A stretch of 64,000 nucleotides of DNA, from assembly GCF_025698545.1 (NCBI RefSeq), contig NC_068577.1, forward strand, positions 42,363,250 through 42,427,249, read 5' to 3'. Position numbers and translations under genes: made by a program. Below are positions 48,178 to 58,290 of the stretch, piece after piece; the first letter of the stretch is position 1, and every line of letters begins with the position of its first letter. The notes under the pieces were generated by a model, which was given only the letters and a program-made list of their open reading frames with translations, searched no databases and had not been told where the DNA came from. Source of the stretch: Gossypium raimondii (Eukaryota; Streptophyta; Magnoliopsida; Malvales; Malvaceae).

Positions 48178-50265
48178 TTACATATATGCTCTTGCCCTAA
48201 TGCTTAGAACTTTAATTTTCCTAAGTAATGAAGCTAATTTCTATCCTCGAGTTGATTCCAGCTCATACTTTACGCTCAGCACATCGGCTTGTACCGTCAA
48301 AGTCTGCAGGTGATCAGCTACCTCCCGGATCTGAACCACGGCTTCTCCATGATACGATCTCTATTTTCAACTTGATTCTGAAGATGGTAAAGTTGTTCAT
48401 TCTGACGGCTTTCGTTGGTTTCCAAGTACTCAGTCCGGATCTCACAACTTTACAATGCCGATTCCAACTATTCTATTATTCCTTTCATTTCTTCGATTTT
48501 TCCCAAGCTCGCCCTTAATTCCATCACAGAATTTCGACTTCGATACTGATGAAGAGATCTTTCCAACTCAACCACTTTATCTTTTAGTTCGCACTTTTCC
48601 TTTTAGCTTCCTGACAAACTCCTTTCTAAAGCTCCATTTCGCGTCTGAACCTCTCGGAATTTCTTATCCCATCCATCAGCCTTGATCTTTTCTTCCCGAA
48701 TCTCTTGATGCCATTGCTCTGGAGTTTTCCCTAGCCCAGCAGTTCTTATTGATAACCTCAACTTCTTGTAGTCTGTCTTCAAACTGTCCAAGTCTTCCTC
48801 AGCCTTGTTCTTTCCTTTTCTTAATTTCTCAGTCTCTAACTTTTGAACATCCACATCTAATCCCAAGTGCATCGTTTCTTCTTCAACTGCTCGATCTTCT
48901 TTTCAAGCTCTACATTTCTCCTCTCAAAATCGTGCTTCATAATTTCCAATTCGGAGGGAACAACCCGCAAATGTTCTTCTATTGACTGACTATCTCCTTG
49001 ACTTGGCCTTGGGATGTTATCATTGATTCTTCTAACCCACCATTCATTATATTCAGAGTCGTAAATCAGGCTTCTGACTAATCTCTTCATCCGTCGAGTC
49101 TTGTCCCATGCACTGGTTATCTCTCGAATCTTCTTTTTATATCCATTATTTTTATATGAGAATTCAAACTCAGCTAAGCCCTGGGTTGCAGGTATAAACT
49201 GCATTGACCTGTACTGTCTTAACGCCATCAATAGAGCATAACCAACCGCTCCCCAGATTCCAAGTAACGGGACCCAATCAAAGTTACCACATCGATACAA
49301 GATTTCATCCGGAAGCAACCATGGGCTCTCCACTCGACATCCTCCTCACGAAGATTTTGAAGAATGACCAACCATTTCTCTTCCGAGATGTCATCTCTCC
49401 TTGGTGTAGCTGCTATCTCCTTTAACGGCGAATAATTTTCAGAAAAAACTCGATACGAAACCTTATCAATTTTCCAAAAATGACTGTGGAACCATGCAAG
49501 TAGAAGCTGTACACACCCAATGAATCTGCCTTCCCCTGCCCTTCGACATGCATTCAATGACCTGAAGGTTTCTGCCAAAATTACCGGAACAGGTGTAACC
49601 CTCTTATCAAGTCAGTCAAAGAGATTTGAGGCTACCTCATCTACGTGCCCTAGTGCCTTAGGGAAAATTACTAGCCCATAAATGCTCAGAGCAAAGGCAT
49701 CGACCCTTTTCCTCGCATCAGGGTGCCCCAAAATCAACTCCTGCGGGCTTTTCCAAGGGATACATTTGCTTTCCCCCTTCTGCTTGATCCGCGTCGTGAC
49801 CCATTGCTCACTCATTCCAGTGATGTTCATCAACTTCTTTATAAAGGTTGGAACATTAACGGCTCTGGAGTAGATTTTATCAACTTGGATCTTTGGACAA
49901 CATAGCAAAGCTATATATTCTTCTATAGTGGGCACCAAATCAACCCCTCCAAAGGTAAAGCAATCATACGCGGGGTTCTAAAACTGAGCGATGGCCCGGA
50001 ACAAATGTACGTCTACCTTAATGTCGAGTAGATACAGCAAATCTCCATAACTTGAGTTAAACAATTGCTTAGTTTTGTCATTCCAATAGTCTCATATTAC
50101 CTTTAATTCCTGAAGGCTATTTTGCGTCACACTAATACGGGTGTAGTCCCATAACTCCGACGTATACCCCCCGACTAGACTATCTCCTTTCTCTGATTGT
50201 ATTTTCTCTGGCCACACACGAACAGCAGCATTGTCCTCTACTTTATCAAGAAATTCGTTTTCCAT
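48178..50265 (-). pseudogene. Tat/Ogre ORF1 (extra ORF before gag), broken
   Basis: It starts at ATG 50265 (MENEFLDKVEDNAAVRVWP) and runs to TAA at 48178, about 695 codons of sequence in several frames. The globular N-terminal part includes 'TIEEYIALLCCPKIQVDKIY', 'GESKCIPWKSPQELILGHPD', 'VDAFALSIYGLVIFPKALGH', 'GRFIGCVQLLLAWFHSHFWK' and 'NFDWVPLLGIWGAVGYALLM'. The C-terminal part (about 49000-48200) is a long coiled coil. This matches the plant-mobile-domain-like ORF1 (DUF7745 type) found before gag in Ogre elements; its function is unknown. Breaks are a stop near 49979, frame changes near 49600, 49330 and 48860, and a stop near 48230. Confidence 0.82.
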
Positions 50266-50860
50266 GCCAAGCTTTCTAATTTAGTAATCGAACCTGAATC
50301 GACACTCTTTTGTATTTGAAATGACATGCAAACATAAAAAAACATAAGTTAGTGCAACAAAAAAAGCGCAACTTTAAGTAAGTAAAAAAAATCAAACACC
50401 TATCGGGGCAATCGCTAGGGTTTCCGCAGTACGATCAAGGATGGGCTCCTAGGTTTTTCTACATGCAGCTTGGTTCTAAAGTCGAGGTACCCAAACCAGC
50501 AGATTCCTCGATCCTCACCCATTATAGGCTTATACGGACCGAGTTCGGTTCAGGGGAATACATTTCCCTATGGTTGCACGGAGATGAAAATCTCACGAAG
50601 ACATAGGTACGGATGTATCCCAGAAGCGATCCACTATCCTGCACGGAGGTGAAAACCTCACGAAGGAATAGCTTCTCACTCCCACTTAAAGGGGTAAGAC
50701 CAGAATAGCCTTTATACAATATGATACAAAGATATTAAAACTTAATTTACAGTAATCATACAAACAAATGCAAAGAGGATCGTAATTTTTCAGATCAAAT
50801 TTTTAATTTTTGAGAATGAGACAAAGACAATCAATTTTACGGCTTGACTCTCTAAATGGT

Positions 50861-50879
50861 GTCCCCAACGGAGTCGCCA
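50861..50879 (-). promoter_or_regulatory. tRNA-Arg primer-binding site of the Tat/Ogre-like element
   Basis: On the minus strand 'tggcgactccgttggggac' lies 3 bp inside the right LTR end. It is complementary, with one mismatch, to the 3' end of plant tRNA-Arg(ACG). A tRNA-Arg primer is the known choice of Ogre elements. Confidence 0.85.
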
Positions 50880-50882
50880 AGC

Positions 50883-51963
50883 TGTCGAAACCAGTTTTAA
50901 ATTTGAAAAAAAAGGGGATCGACTTTGAAAATAAAAAATGGGAGTCACCACCGATCTTTCATTAAGGTGTGATCGGATCACCTAGAAAATAATTTTAGGT
51001 CTGCGAATTTTGAAAAAACAGGTTCGGGAGTCGGTTACGCACGAGGAAGGGTTAGCACCCTCGCAACGCCCAAAATTGGTACCGAATTGATCATTTTATG
51101 TCTTAGTGTTGAAACTTTGAAAAGCTTTTAAAATACGATCCTTCCCCTTTCTTATTAGTGTTAATTTTATAAAAGATGCATTGATAAATCGATGCGAATA
51201 TCAAAGACCTCCTTATCTTAGAGTAATAAAATGACACACCCAATACATTAGGGCACGACATTTTTAGTCCTCGAGAATAAGTTTGTCTTTTGATTTTCAA
51301 AACTTGCGTGGTGAGATTTAAAAAGGATATTCAATTGCTTTAAGTCCGATGAAAAATCGAAACCCAATACGTTAGGGCACGATTTCTCAAAGTTCCGAGC
51401 ATTGAATATTAACCTTATTATTTTTTTAAAAATCTTCATTTCGAGAAAATGACGTGTCACATCCAATACATTAGGACACGACTTATCGAATTCCCGAGAG
51501 TGAGTTTTATGTATTTTGATTAAAGAAAACTTTTGATTATTTAGATTCAACGAGGAGAAATAGAACCCAATACATTAGGGCTCGATTCTCTCGGGGATTC
51601 CAAGTATCGAGTATATGTGTTATTTTGAAAGGCTTTTGTATAAAATAACTTTGACATTTGTAATCTTTTGAATAAATAACAACGATTGTATAATAGTGTA
51701 CAACGCGAAATGATAATTTGTAAACTAAAGCATGCATTAATGAATAACAAAGATTCGATATATGCGAATAAACAATATCATATATGTAAGAGCATCAATT
51801 TTATACCCTACACTATGCATATACTAACATCCATATTAGCAAGCAAAAAGAATTAGAAGGTTAATCTAAAAAATACAAGCGAATTAACTAAAATGTAACA
51901 AGTTTTTTTAAATAACAAAAGGTAACATGAAAGAAGAAAATTTACATATTAAAATGAGTTTAA

Positions 51964-52002
<39 letters not shown>

Positions 52003-53270
52003 AAAGTTTGAAATATACCAAAATATAGTTAAAACAAATAATTTGAAATCAATAGTACTTTATGTACATACATATGTATAATAAAAATAATTTAATATAG
52101 GTTATGTACATAAAAAATTAAATAGGGATATTATCGATAAATCTTTAAAGATGAAATATATAAAATGGCTAAATAAAAGTTATTAAAATATATTATAAAA
52201 ATAATTCATCACAAAGTTAAAATAATAATGTATGATAATAATAAAATAAAAGAATTTAAAATAAGTAACCGAAAATGTAACCAAATATAACAATAATGAA
52301 AATAACAAATAATAATAATAAAATAATATTAAACTAATTAATAAAACAATGGGCTGATTTGGAATTAAAGCAGAAATTTTGGGATAAATCTGAAATAAAC
52401 AAAAGGAAAAGTCCAAATTGCAAAACGCGAATAACATAGGGACTAAAATAGAAAATATTCCTTGCCCACTCAAACGACGCGCTGCAAATAGGCTAAAATG
52501 AAATAATATCAAAAATATGGGGGAAATTTTGTAAATAAACAAAAAAACGAATTAAAACAAAGAAACAAATCAGGAGGACTAAAGGCGCAAATATCCCCTC
52601 CTAGACCAAAACAGGCGGATCTAGCCGCATCTCGGTCGGGTCCTCGGGTTGTTGCCTAAACGGCGTCGTTTGGAGACCATAGTATTGGCGTCAAACGACG
52701 TCGTCTCAGATTGCTTAAAAACCGAAGAAGAAACCTAAAATATCACCAGCCCTCTTTTATTTTGAAAAAAAAACTAGGGTAGAGAGGCGCTCCCCCATGC
52801 TGCGTTGTTTGCATCTCATTTGCAGGTGTACGGGGGCAGAAGTCGACGTGGAGGTATGGAGGCGAAGCGCGTGCGTATGGAGGCCTGTCACGTGTGAAGG
52901 GGAGGGCCGAAAGCGTGTGCGGAGGAGACGATACTACAGCAGAGGCGCAGACGCTGGGAGCCTTGGTTTGTTGTGCCTTCTTGGCTGGCTTGAAGGTGGC
53001 CTAGGGTTTGTATGCTGCTTTGGTGTTGGTCTGTCGGGCTAGGGTTAGCTGATTAGGCTTAGTGGGTTAGGTTTGTATTGGGTTGAGATTTGGGCTTTGG
53101 CTGGTGTTGGGTTTGTATTTCAGGTTAATTTGGGGCTTAATGGGTTTATTGTATTTTGGGTTTGGGTAAATTAATCGGATCTGCTATTGTAACAAAACTG
53201 GACATTTATTTATTTTTTATTTTATTTTATTATTTTATGTATGTAGGCCGGGCATAAATTGGGTATTACA
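50883..53270 (-). repeat. 5' LTR (right) of the Tat/Ogre-like element
   Basis: Ends, read on +, are TGTCGAAACC ... GGGTATTACA, homologous to 36013-38720. A block of about 345 bp is missing at about 52800, where 'gcgctcccccatg' runs directly into 'ctgcgttgtttgc'. A TA run at 51967-51997 is longer than in the left copy. The four degenerate 'cccaatacattagggcacga' copies are retained. Confidence 0.92.
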
Positions 53271-53275
53271 CCCGG

Positions 53276-54623
53276 AATTGGAACTCAAACCATTACCGTA
53301 ACATTTAAGGATTCTTATAGAGGAAAAGGCATATCCAAATGGAGAAGCTCAAATACGCCTCAATCCACCGATGATGAAGGAATTTGAAAAGTGCTTTAAG
53401 GTCAATGGGCAAAGGTTGAAACCTTTTTTACGAGAACTTCCAACTCCACATGGTGGAAGAATTAATTCTCAAGGAACCAAATGAATAACACTTAAGTTGT
53501 CAAGCTAACGACGTTAAACAAAAGCACTTTTTGGGAGGCAACTCATAAATATTTATTTTAATTTATTTAATTTTGAATTCAATTTAGTTTATTAAAAAAA
53601 TTTATTATTTAATCTATTTTAATGTGTTGCTTTCTAGGAATAATGATGGAGGCTCAAATCTCAAATATCTTCACTATATTGCAAAGCCGTCCTTTCCACC
53701 ACCCTCTGCCAAATTAAACATACATGAGGAGTACACTTGACCCTTCTCTTTCTCATTCTTTTAAAACTGCACATTGAGGGCAATGTGGGCTAAGTAGAGG
53801 GGATTTGTAGGACATGTCATCCTATTTCTTCTTTGCATGTGTTAATTCATATACTAAGATTATTCTTTAATTCGTTTCGAAAATGAACTTTCAATTCCTA
53901 TGCTTAGTTTATTTAAATAATTGGGTGATTCATGAATAACTATTGCTTACTTTGATCAATAAAGTATTTTGTAGAGTTGAAAATGTTAGGCTAAGTCAAT
54001 ATTTCATAAAAAAAATTTTGGCTCTTTAAACTTGCCTCATAAAAGTACTCAATCTCATTTAAGTTAAAAAAAATAGAAGAAGAAAAAAAAGAGAAAAAAA
54101 TAAGTTAATGGCTTAGTTATGAGTGAAGATTTCAAAAATGCGACTAAATTGAGTAACTGGGATGAGGTGCTTGAGTTGTCATCTCATTTTGTGTAAAAAG
54201 ATTTGAGTGACAAATCGAAACTTGTAACACTCTACTAACTGAGTTGCCTTGAGAAAAAGGAAATAAACTAATTGAGGACATGTCAAATGAGTAACCGGGG
54301 TGAAGTGTTTAGGTTGTCATCTCATTTCACGTAAAAATATTTGACTATGTCTCAAACTTGGGGGAAAAAAAATTATTGAGTACGATTTGTCTTGCAAGTT
54401 TGATTAAGCCTAAATTTAGTGAATTAGTTGAATTTTACATAATATTCGAAATTTTATAAAATGCTTATTGATTGAACCTAGCAATTACTTATTTTTGATT
54501 CACTTAATTGTTTGCACTATGCTTGACTGAGGAAGAAGATTTGATTTTGAAAAAAACTATTGAATGATTTTTAGTATAGAATACACATCATGCTTGAGGA
54601 CAAGCATTGGCTAAGTAGGGGGA
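53276..54623 (+). other. 3' internal remnant of the Athila-like element
   Basis: It opens with the interrupted protease-RT linker ('PELELKPLP', stop, 'HLRILIEEKAYPNGEAQIRL'). It then goes directly to the integrase C-terminal phrase 'FKVNGQRLKPFLRELP' (53390-53440), so everything between is deleted. The rest is noncoding. A phrase of about 55 bp ('gtaactgggatgaggtgctt' and 'gttgtcatctcatttt') occurs twice, at about 54150-54205 and 54290-54345. 'cattgagggcaatgtgg' and 'cttgaggacaagcattgg' are typical Athila 3' landmarks. It ends in the purine tract 'ctaagtaggggga'. Confidence 0.78.
54613..54623 (+). promoter_or_regulatory. Polypurine tract of the Athila-like element
   Basis: 'aagtaggggga' directly precedes the 3' LTR. 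Confidence 0.7.
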
Positions 54624-56038
54624 TTTAATAACAAGTTGAATTTGTATGTTTAATGCACCCAATTTTGGTAACTTTTGATATTGAGACTGTAATTTCTGTT
54701 TAATTTTATCATGTACGCAATTAGAATATCAAAATTCGAGTTAACAAGCAAATCGGACTAAATTGGAGTACAAGCAATAAAAGGGGTCAATTGAAATTTT
54801 GAGAAATTTATGGCTAATCAGATTTTTATTTGATTTTGTAAAACCTAGATTTAGAAAAAAATCGGATATAAAATCTGATTTGACGTGGTTAATTGTTTAA
54901 TGAATTAAGCTAAATTTAGCATATAAAATGTATATAAATACCTTATATTGTGGCTTTGAAAAATACACTCAAAATTGAATAAAAACAATTTATTTATTTT
55001 CTCTATCCTGCGTCTGTAGCAAGTTTGTGAGCAATTTACCATTTCATTTTATTTTCCTTATTTCTTACACTTTTGGTTCAATTGCTACCTAAGTCCTTTC
55101 TCCTTCCCATCCTCCATCATTATCATTAAATTCCTTCCCGTAAATCAACAGAGCATGATTAGTTTCATGCTCAACTTATTTCCTTTTAGTTTTAGCCCAA
55201 TTATCATTTCAAAAATAAATCGTGAGATATGAACCCACACTAAAAAAACCTTTCGACATAGTATTTGTTATTTCTCCGGTATATGGGATAGTCACAACTC
55301 ACAACCGTCTCTTAAAGTTGATTCAATTTCAGCTCAAAGTGCACGTTGGGTAAGAGTTGTATTGGTGTACAGTTGGGAAAACGAGACAGTCGTCTCCCGA
55401 GTTCGAATTCCCGTGAACAAGTTGGCGTGTTCAATTGGAAAAAAAACTAGTTGGATTTCGTCAAAGGATAGAGTGATTGAATTTAAACAATCCACGCGGT
55501 TGAGGCCGTTAATTCGGATTGGATTTTTCTAGATCGCAAGGCTGCTGCAATCTTAAATTGCGGACGCATGTTACGTGGTTAGATAATCAGTAAGAGTTGG
55601 TTTGCAGGTCGTACTGTAACCAACTACACAAGAAAAAGTTGACGGTTGGGGCGTCCTTGATCGATATAACCAACTAATCGTTTGGAAGGGAAAATTCGTT
55701 TTTTAAGGATTAATTTGATTTTGGAGTGTACCGAGGCTGAGGCTAAACATTAATATATTTGATTCACCAATTTGATTTAATTTCCTTAATTTTATTTTGC
55801 AATCATAATTCTGTTTTTATTTTATTTTCTTTATCAACTAAAAACTCTTCTTTCTATTTATTTTACAGTTCTGCAAGCACAAGTCGAAGGCACGACAGTT
55901 ACCTAGACTTATAAATTTGGTCGTGTAAATAGGAAAATTAAAAATTTCAGTCCTTGCGAAATTGATCCTACTACTCTATACTACTATTTAATTAAGTTAA
56001 AACGTAAGAAATTATATTTGGTAGTTTCTACTCCATCA
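54624..56038 (+). repeat. 3' LTR of the Athila-like element
   Basis: It is homologous to 32085-33557, starts TTTAATAACAAGTTG (the TG end is mutated) and ends CTCCATCA. It is followed by the CTTTT target duplication. It has a single copy of the 51-bp unit that is doubled in the 5' LTR. Confidence 0.87.
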
Positions 56039-56043
56039 CTTTT

Positions 56044-56735
56044 TTCGATTTGCTTTTGTTTTTCTTCAAATAAACAGGTCAAATGAGTTATAAAAAATAC
56101 TTTAAATAAATCTGTCGAAGTTTTGCTTTAGCGATCAAGCCAACATAAAATTATCTTCTTAATAGAAGGAAATATAATCCCAAGTTTCCAACACCTTGAA
56201 AATTTGTCATTTTATTTATTTTCTCAACAATCAAACAATTTTACACCCAGAATCTGATGAACAATCAAACTCAAAAATAATTTCCTCCTTTTCTATTTTT
56301 TGTCTTTTATTTTCTTATCAATCACACAGTTCGCTCATAAAGTTAATTCTATTTCACATGTTTGATTTATTTATTTTATCATATCATTTAACATTATTTG
56401 TGAGCATTTAACAACAATTACTTGATTGTATTATATATGTGTTGTATCATGGTGGCCCATAATTCTGTCATAAATATTTTTAAAAGAATGCTGTAAACCC
56501 TTAATAGTTTGGAAAAGATATATGGTGCTACTTTTTTTTTTTGATATAGAAATATATAGTTTTGGAACACAATTTATTAAGAAAATTATCACCAATAACC
56601 ATCTAATTTAGAATTTTGCTTAGATTTTTGCGTTTTCTATATGTTAAGTTTATTCAACTTATTTACGCTTTGTACGGATATAATACTATAGGTATTTTAT
56701 TAAAGTAGAATATGTCATATTTTTAAATTTTATAA
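56044..56735. other. AT-rich intergenic region
   Basis: Nothing recognisable; short frames only. Confidence 0.6.
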
Positions 56736-56740
56736 AATTG

Positions 56741-56830
56741 TCGATTGAGTATTAGCTCAATTGGTACGACAATTGTTGTCAATACAAGAGGATGTGGATT
56801 CAAGTGCGCTGAATCGCATTATCTTCCTGT
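56741..56830 (+). repeat. tRNA-derived SINE-like head
   Basis: An A-box-like 'ttagctcaattgg' (56752-56764) and a B-box-like 'ggattcaagtg' (56796-56806) lie 44 bp apart, as in the internal RNA polymerase III promoter of tRNA genes and SINEs. The flanking sequence does not fold into a tRNA cloverleaf that I can see. The phrase 'gaatcgcattatcttcctgt' follows it, as in a dispersed cotton repeat I recall. Confidence 0.45.
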
Positions 56831-56845
56831 TGCCCGGTCTATCTT

Positions 56846-57190
56846 AATCACAGAGAAACCTTTGAACACCTTTTCTTTGAATGTTACTTTGCTAGAGTTG
56901 TTTGGTTTGGTTTGGTTTGTCGTTATCTCTTCGCCCTGATTCTAATCATCTCCCTGCTGCCTCTTTTTAGATCCTCCGCTGGCTCAAACATATGGATATT
57001 ATTACTAAGGAATCTAGAAGATTTTACACTCTTGTTGCTAGTACCCTCTATTTAGAAATTTAGGAATGAGCTCATTTTCAATAATGGTTATCCCTGGAGC
57101 AATTATCAAGAGTAATGATTTTGCCCAATCTGTCATTATCTCTTTCAATGAAGACTCACTGCTTGTCTCTCAACCAAGTATCTCTAAATC
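56846..57190 (+). pseudogene. L1-type LINE 3' relic (RT zinc-binding region)
   Basis: From about 56849 one frame reads 'HRETFEHLFFECYFARVVWF', the reverse-transcriptase zinc-binding motif found at the end of plant L1 ORF2. Further on, after frame breaks, 'KFRNELIFNNG' (about 57056-57090) resembles the usual 'W-K-x-R-N-x-x-I-F-N' that follows it. Several stops are present and there is no intact RT domain. Confidence 0.6.
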
Positions 57191-57204
57191 CATGAGATTA
57201 GAAT

Positions 57205-57433
57205 CAGAGACGAATCTAGGGGGCCGACATAGGCCCTGACCCCCCTAAAATAGAAAATTTCTATTTAAGCCTTTTAAATTTTTAAAATTTTAAATTAGTA
57301 AAAATAAAATTACACTTTGGCCCCCCTAAGATTATAAAAATTCAATTCAATCCTTTAAAAATTATAAATATATTGACTATAAAATATTAAAATTTCATTC
57401 GACCCCCTAAAAAATTGTTCTGGCTTCGCCCTG
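57205..57433. mobile_element. MITE-like element with short inverted ends
   Basis: The left end 'cagagacgaatctaggg' and the right end, read on the other strand, 'cagggcgaagccagaac' form an imperfect inverted repeat. The 229 bp in between are AT-rich with G/C-rich blocks ('ggccctgaccccccta', 'tttggcccccctaa'). The same text is a common dispersed repeat in cotton from memory. No target duplication was resolved. Confidence 0.6.
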
Positions 57434-58140
57434 ATTGGAATCGCATATTTTTCCTTGGACACTTTGCTTAAATATCTCCATTAATCGTCAAAGGTGGAGA
57501 TTGTAGAAGAACCTGATGGGTCTCAGTTGATTTTTGGCAAAAGCTATAAGCTCTAATCTTCATTTTGTTATCTATTCCATTATTACTCAAATCTAAAAAT
57601 GTTGATCGTTGTGGTCTCCTCGACAAGGAAAATAAATAGATTAATTTAATTATTAAGCGCAATATTGCAGGTTGGAAGCCGAAACCAACTATTGAAGACA
57701 TCCAATCGCTTCTCAAATCCATCACAATTCATCATCAAACAAGGGACAATTGGTGGCTCAAAAAAGAAACCAAACAGCGGGCAGTTTGTGCCTCTAACCT
57801 TTCATCTCTTTCTCATGGCCGTAGCTTGGTCTGCAAAATTTACCCCCCGAACAAACATTTTTTTTCGGTCAATAGTCATTAAATTTTTATTCGTCTCAAA
57901 TATCAAGTTGAAAAAAAAAAACTCTTCCTTAAAGAAAAGGCTTTTACAAAATTGGGCTTATGGGTTGTAAATTGAACCAAGGAAGTTGGGTGAAGTCAGA
58001 TTGGCTTTGATGGCCCAATCAGGTAGGCTAAATTTGTCGGAACCTGAAGAACAGTCTTTAGAAATCCAGAATTTGAGATAGGCAATCTGGGAGACGATCT
58101 TCAAGTCATAAAATTTTTGAAGCCTTATCCTCTTTCTCTC
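57434..58140. other. Intergenic region
   Basis: Open frames here (57468-57725 on -, 57665-57970 on +) have no recognisable domain and overlap each other. They may be further LINE debris. A pyrimidine-rich stretch ('cctctttctctctcatctct') at 58126-58145 begins the next block. Confidence 0.4.
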
Positions 58141-58199
58141 TCATCTCTGTGTGTGTTTCTTCCCGAACCAGAAAAAGGAAGCGCCACTCACAAATAGCC

Positions 58200-58290
58200 G
58201 GCAATGTACACGCCCACACACCATGCAACACACATTCCTTTCGCCGCCTAAAAACAATCCTTTCCCGCCACCCCCACCCTAAACACCATC
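58200..58290 (+). pseudogene. Duplicated 5' end of the mTERF gene (relic)
   Basis: 'accatgcaacacacattc' and 'cctaaaaacaatcctttccc' closely match 59835-59885 ('gccatgcaagacacactcc', 'cccaaaaacaaccctttccc'). Translated from the matching ATG (58223) this gives 'MQHTFLSPPKNNPFPPPPP' then a stop, against 'MQDTLPVLPKNNPFPPLLSP' in the gene. No mTERF repeats follow. Confidence 0.7.

Larger units (their letters stand above)
36013..53270 (-). mobile_element. Tat/Ogre-like Ty3/gypsy retrotransposon nested in the Athila element
   Basis: The element reads right to left. Its 5' LTR is 53270-50883, followed by a tRNA-Arg primer site (50879-50861), ORF1 (50265-48178), gag-protease (47958-44842), RT/RNase H/second RNase H (about 44333-42040), integrase (to 40853), a 3' noncoding region with tandem repeats, a purine tract (38735-38721) and the 3' LTR (38720-36013). 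The target duplication is an exact CCCGG (36008-36012 and 53271-53275). An extra ORF before gag, a second RNase H domain and a tRNA-Arg primer identify the Tat lineage, Ogre type. Scattered stops and frame breaks make it non-autonomous. By eye the first 330 bp of the LTRs differ at about a dozen positions, so insertion is younger than the host Athila but not recent. Confidence 0.92.
32085..56038 (+). mobile_element. Athila-like Ty3/gypsy retrotransposon, internally deleted and split by a Tat/Ogre element
   Basis: The 5' LTR is 32085-33557 and the 3' LTR is 54624-56038. The flanking target duplication is an exact CTTTT (32080-32084 and 56039-56043). A primer-binding site complementary to tRNA-Asp follows the 5' LTR. 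Gag (from 33619) and protease are Athila-like but carry stops. The internal region is cut at 36012/53271 by a 17.3 kb insertion. After the insertion only a protease-to-RT linker and a scrap of the integrase C-terminus ('FKVNGQRLKPF') remain, so reverse transcriptase, RNase H and most of integrase are missing. The LTRs differ by a 51-bp duplication and many substitutions, more than the nested element's LTRs, as expected for the older insertion. It cannot move by itself. Confidence 0.88.

Noticed and set aside
48228..48985. Plus-strand frames
   Set aside because: Shadows of the coiled-coil part of the Tat/Ogre ORF1 on the minus strand.
56752..56806. tRNA gene
   Set aside because: A- and B-box-like words are present but acceptor, anticodon and T-stem pairing were not found. 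Better read as a SINE-like head.
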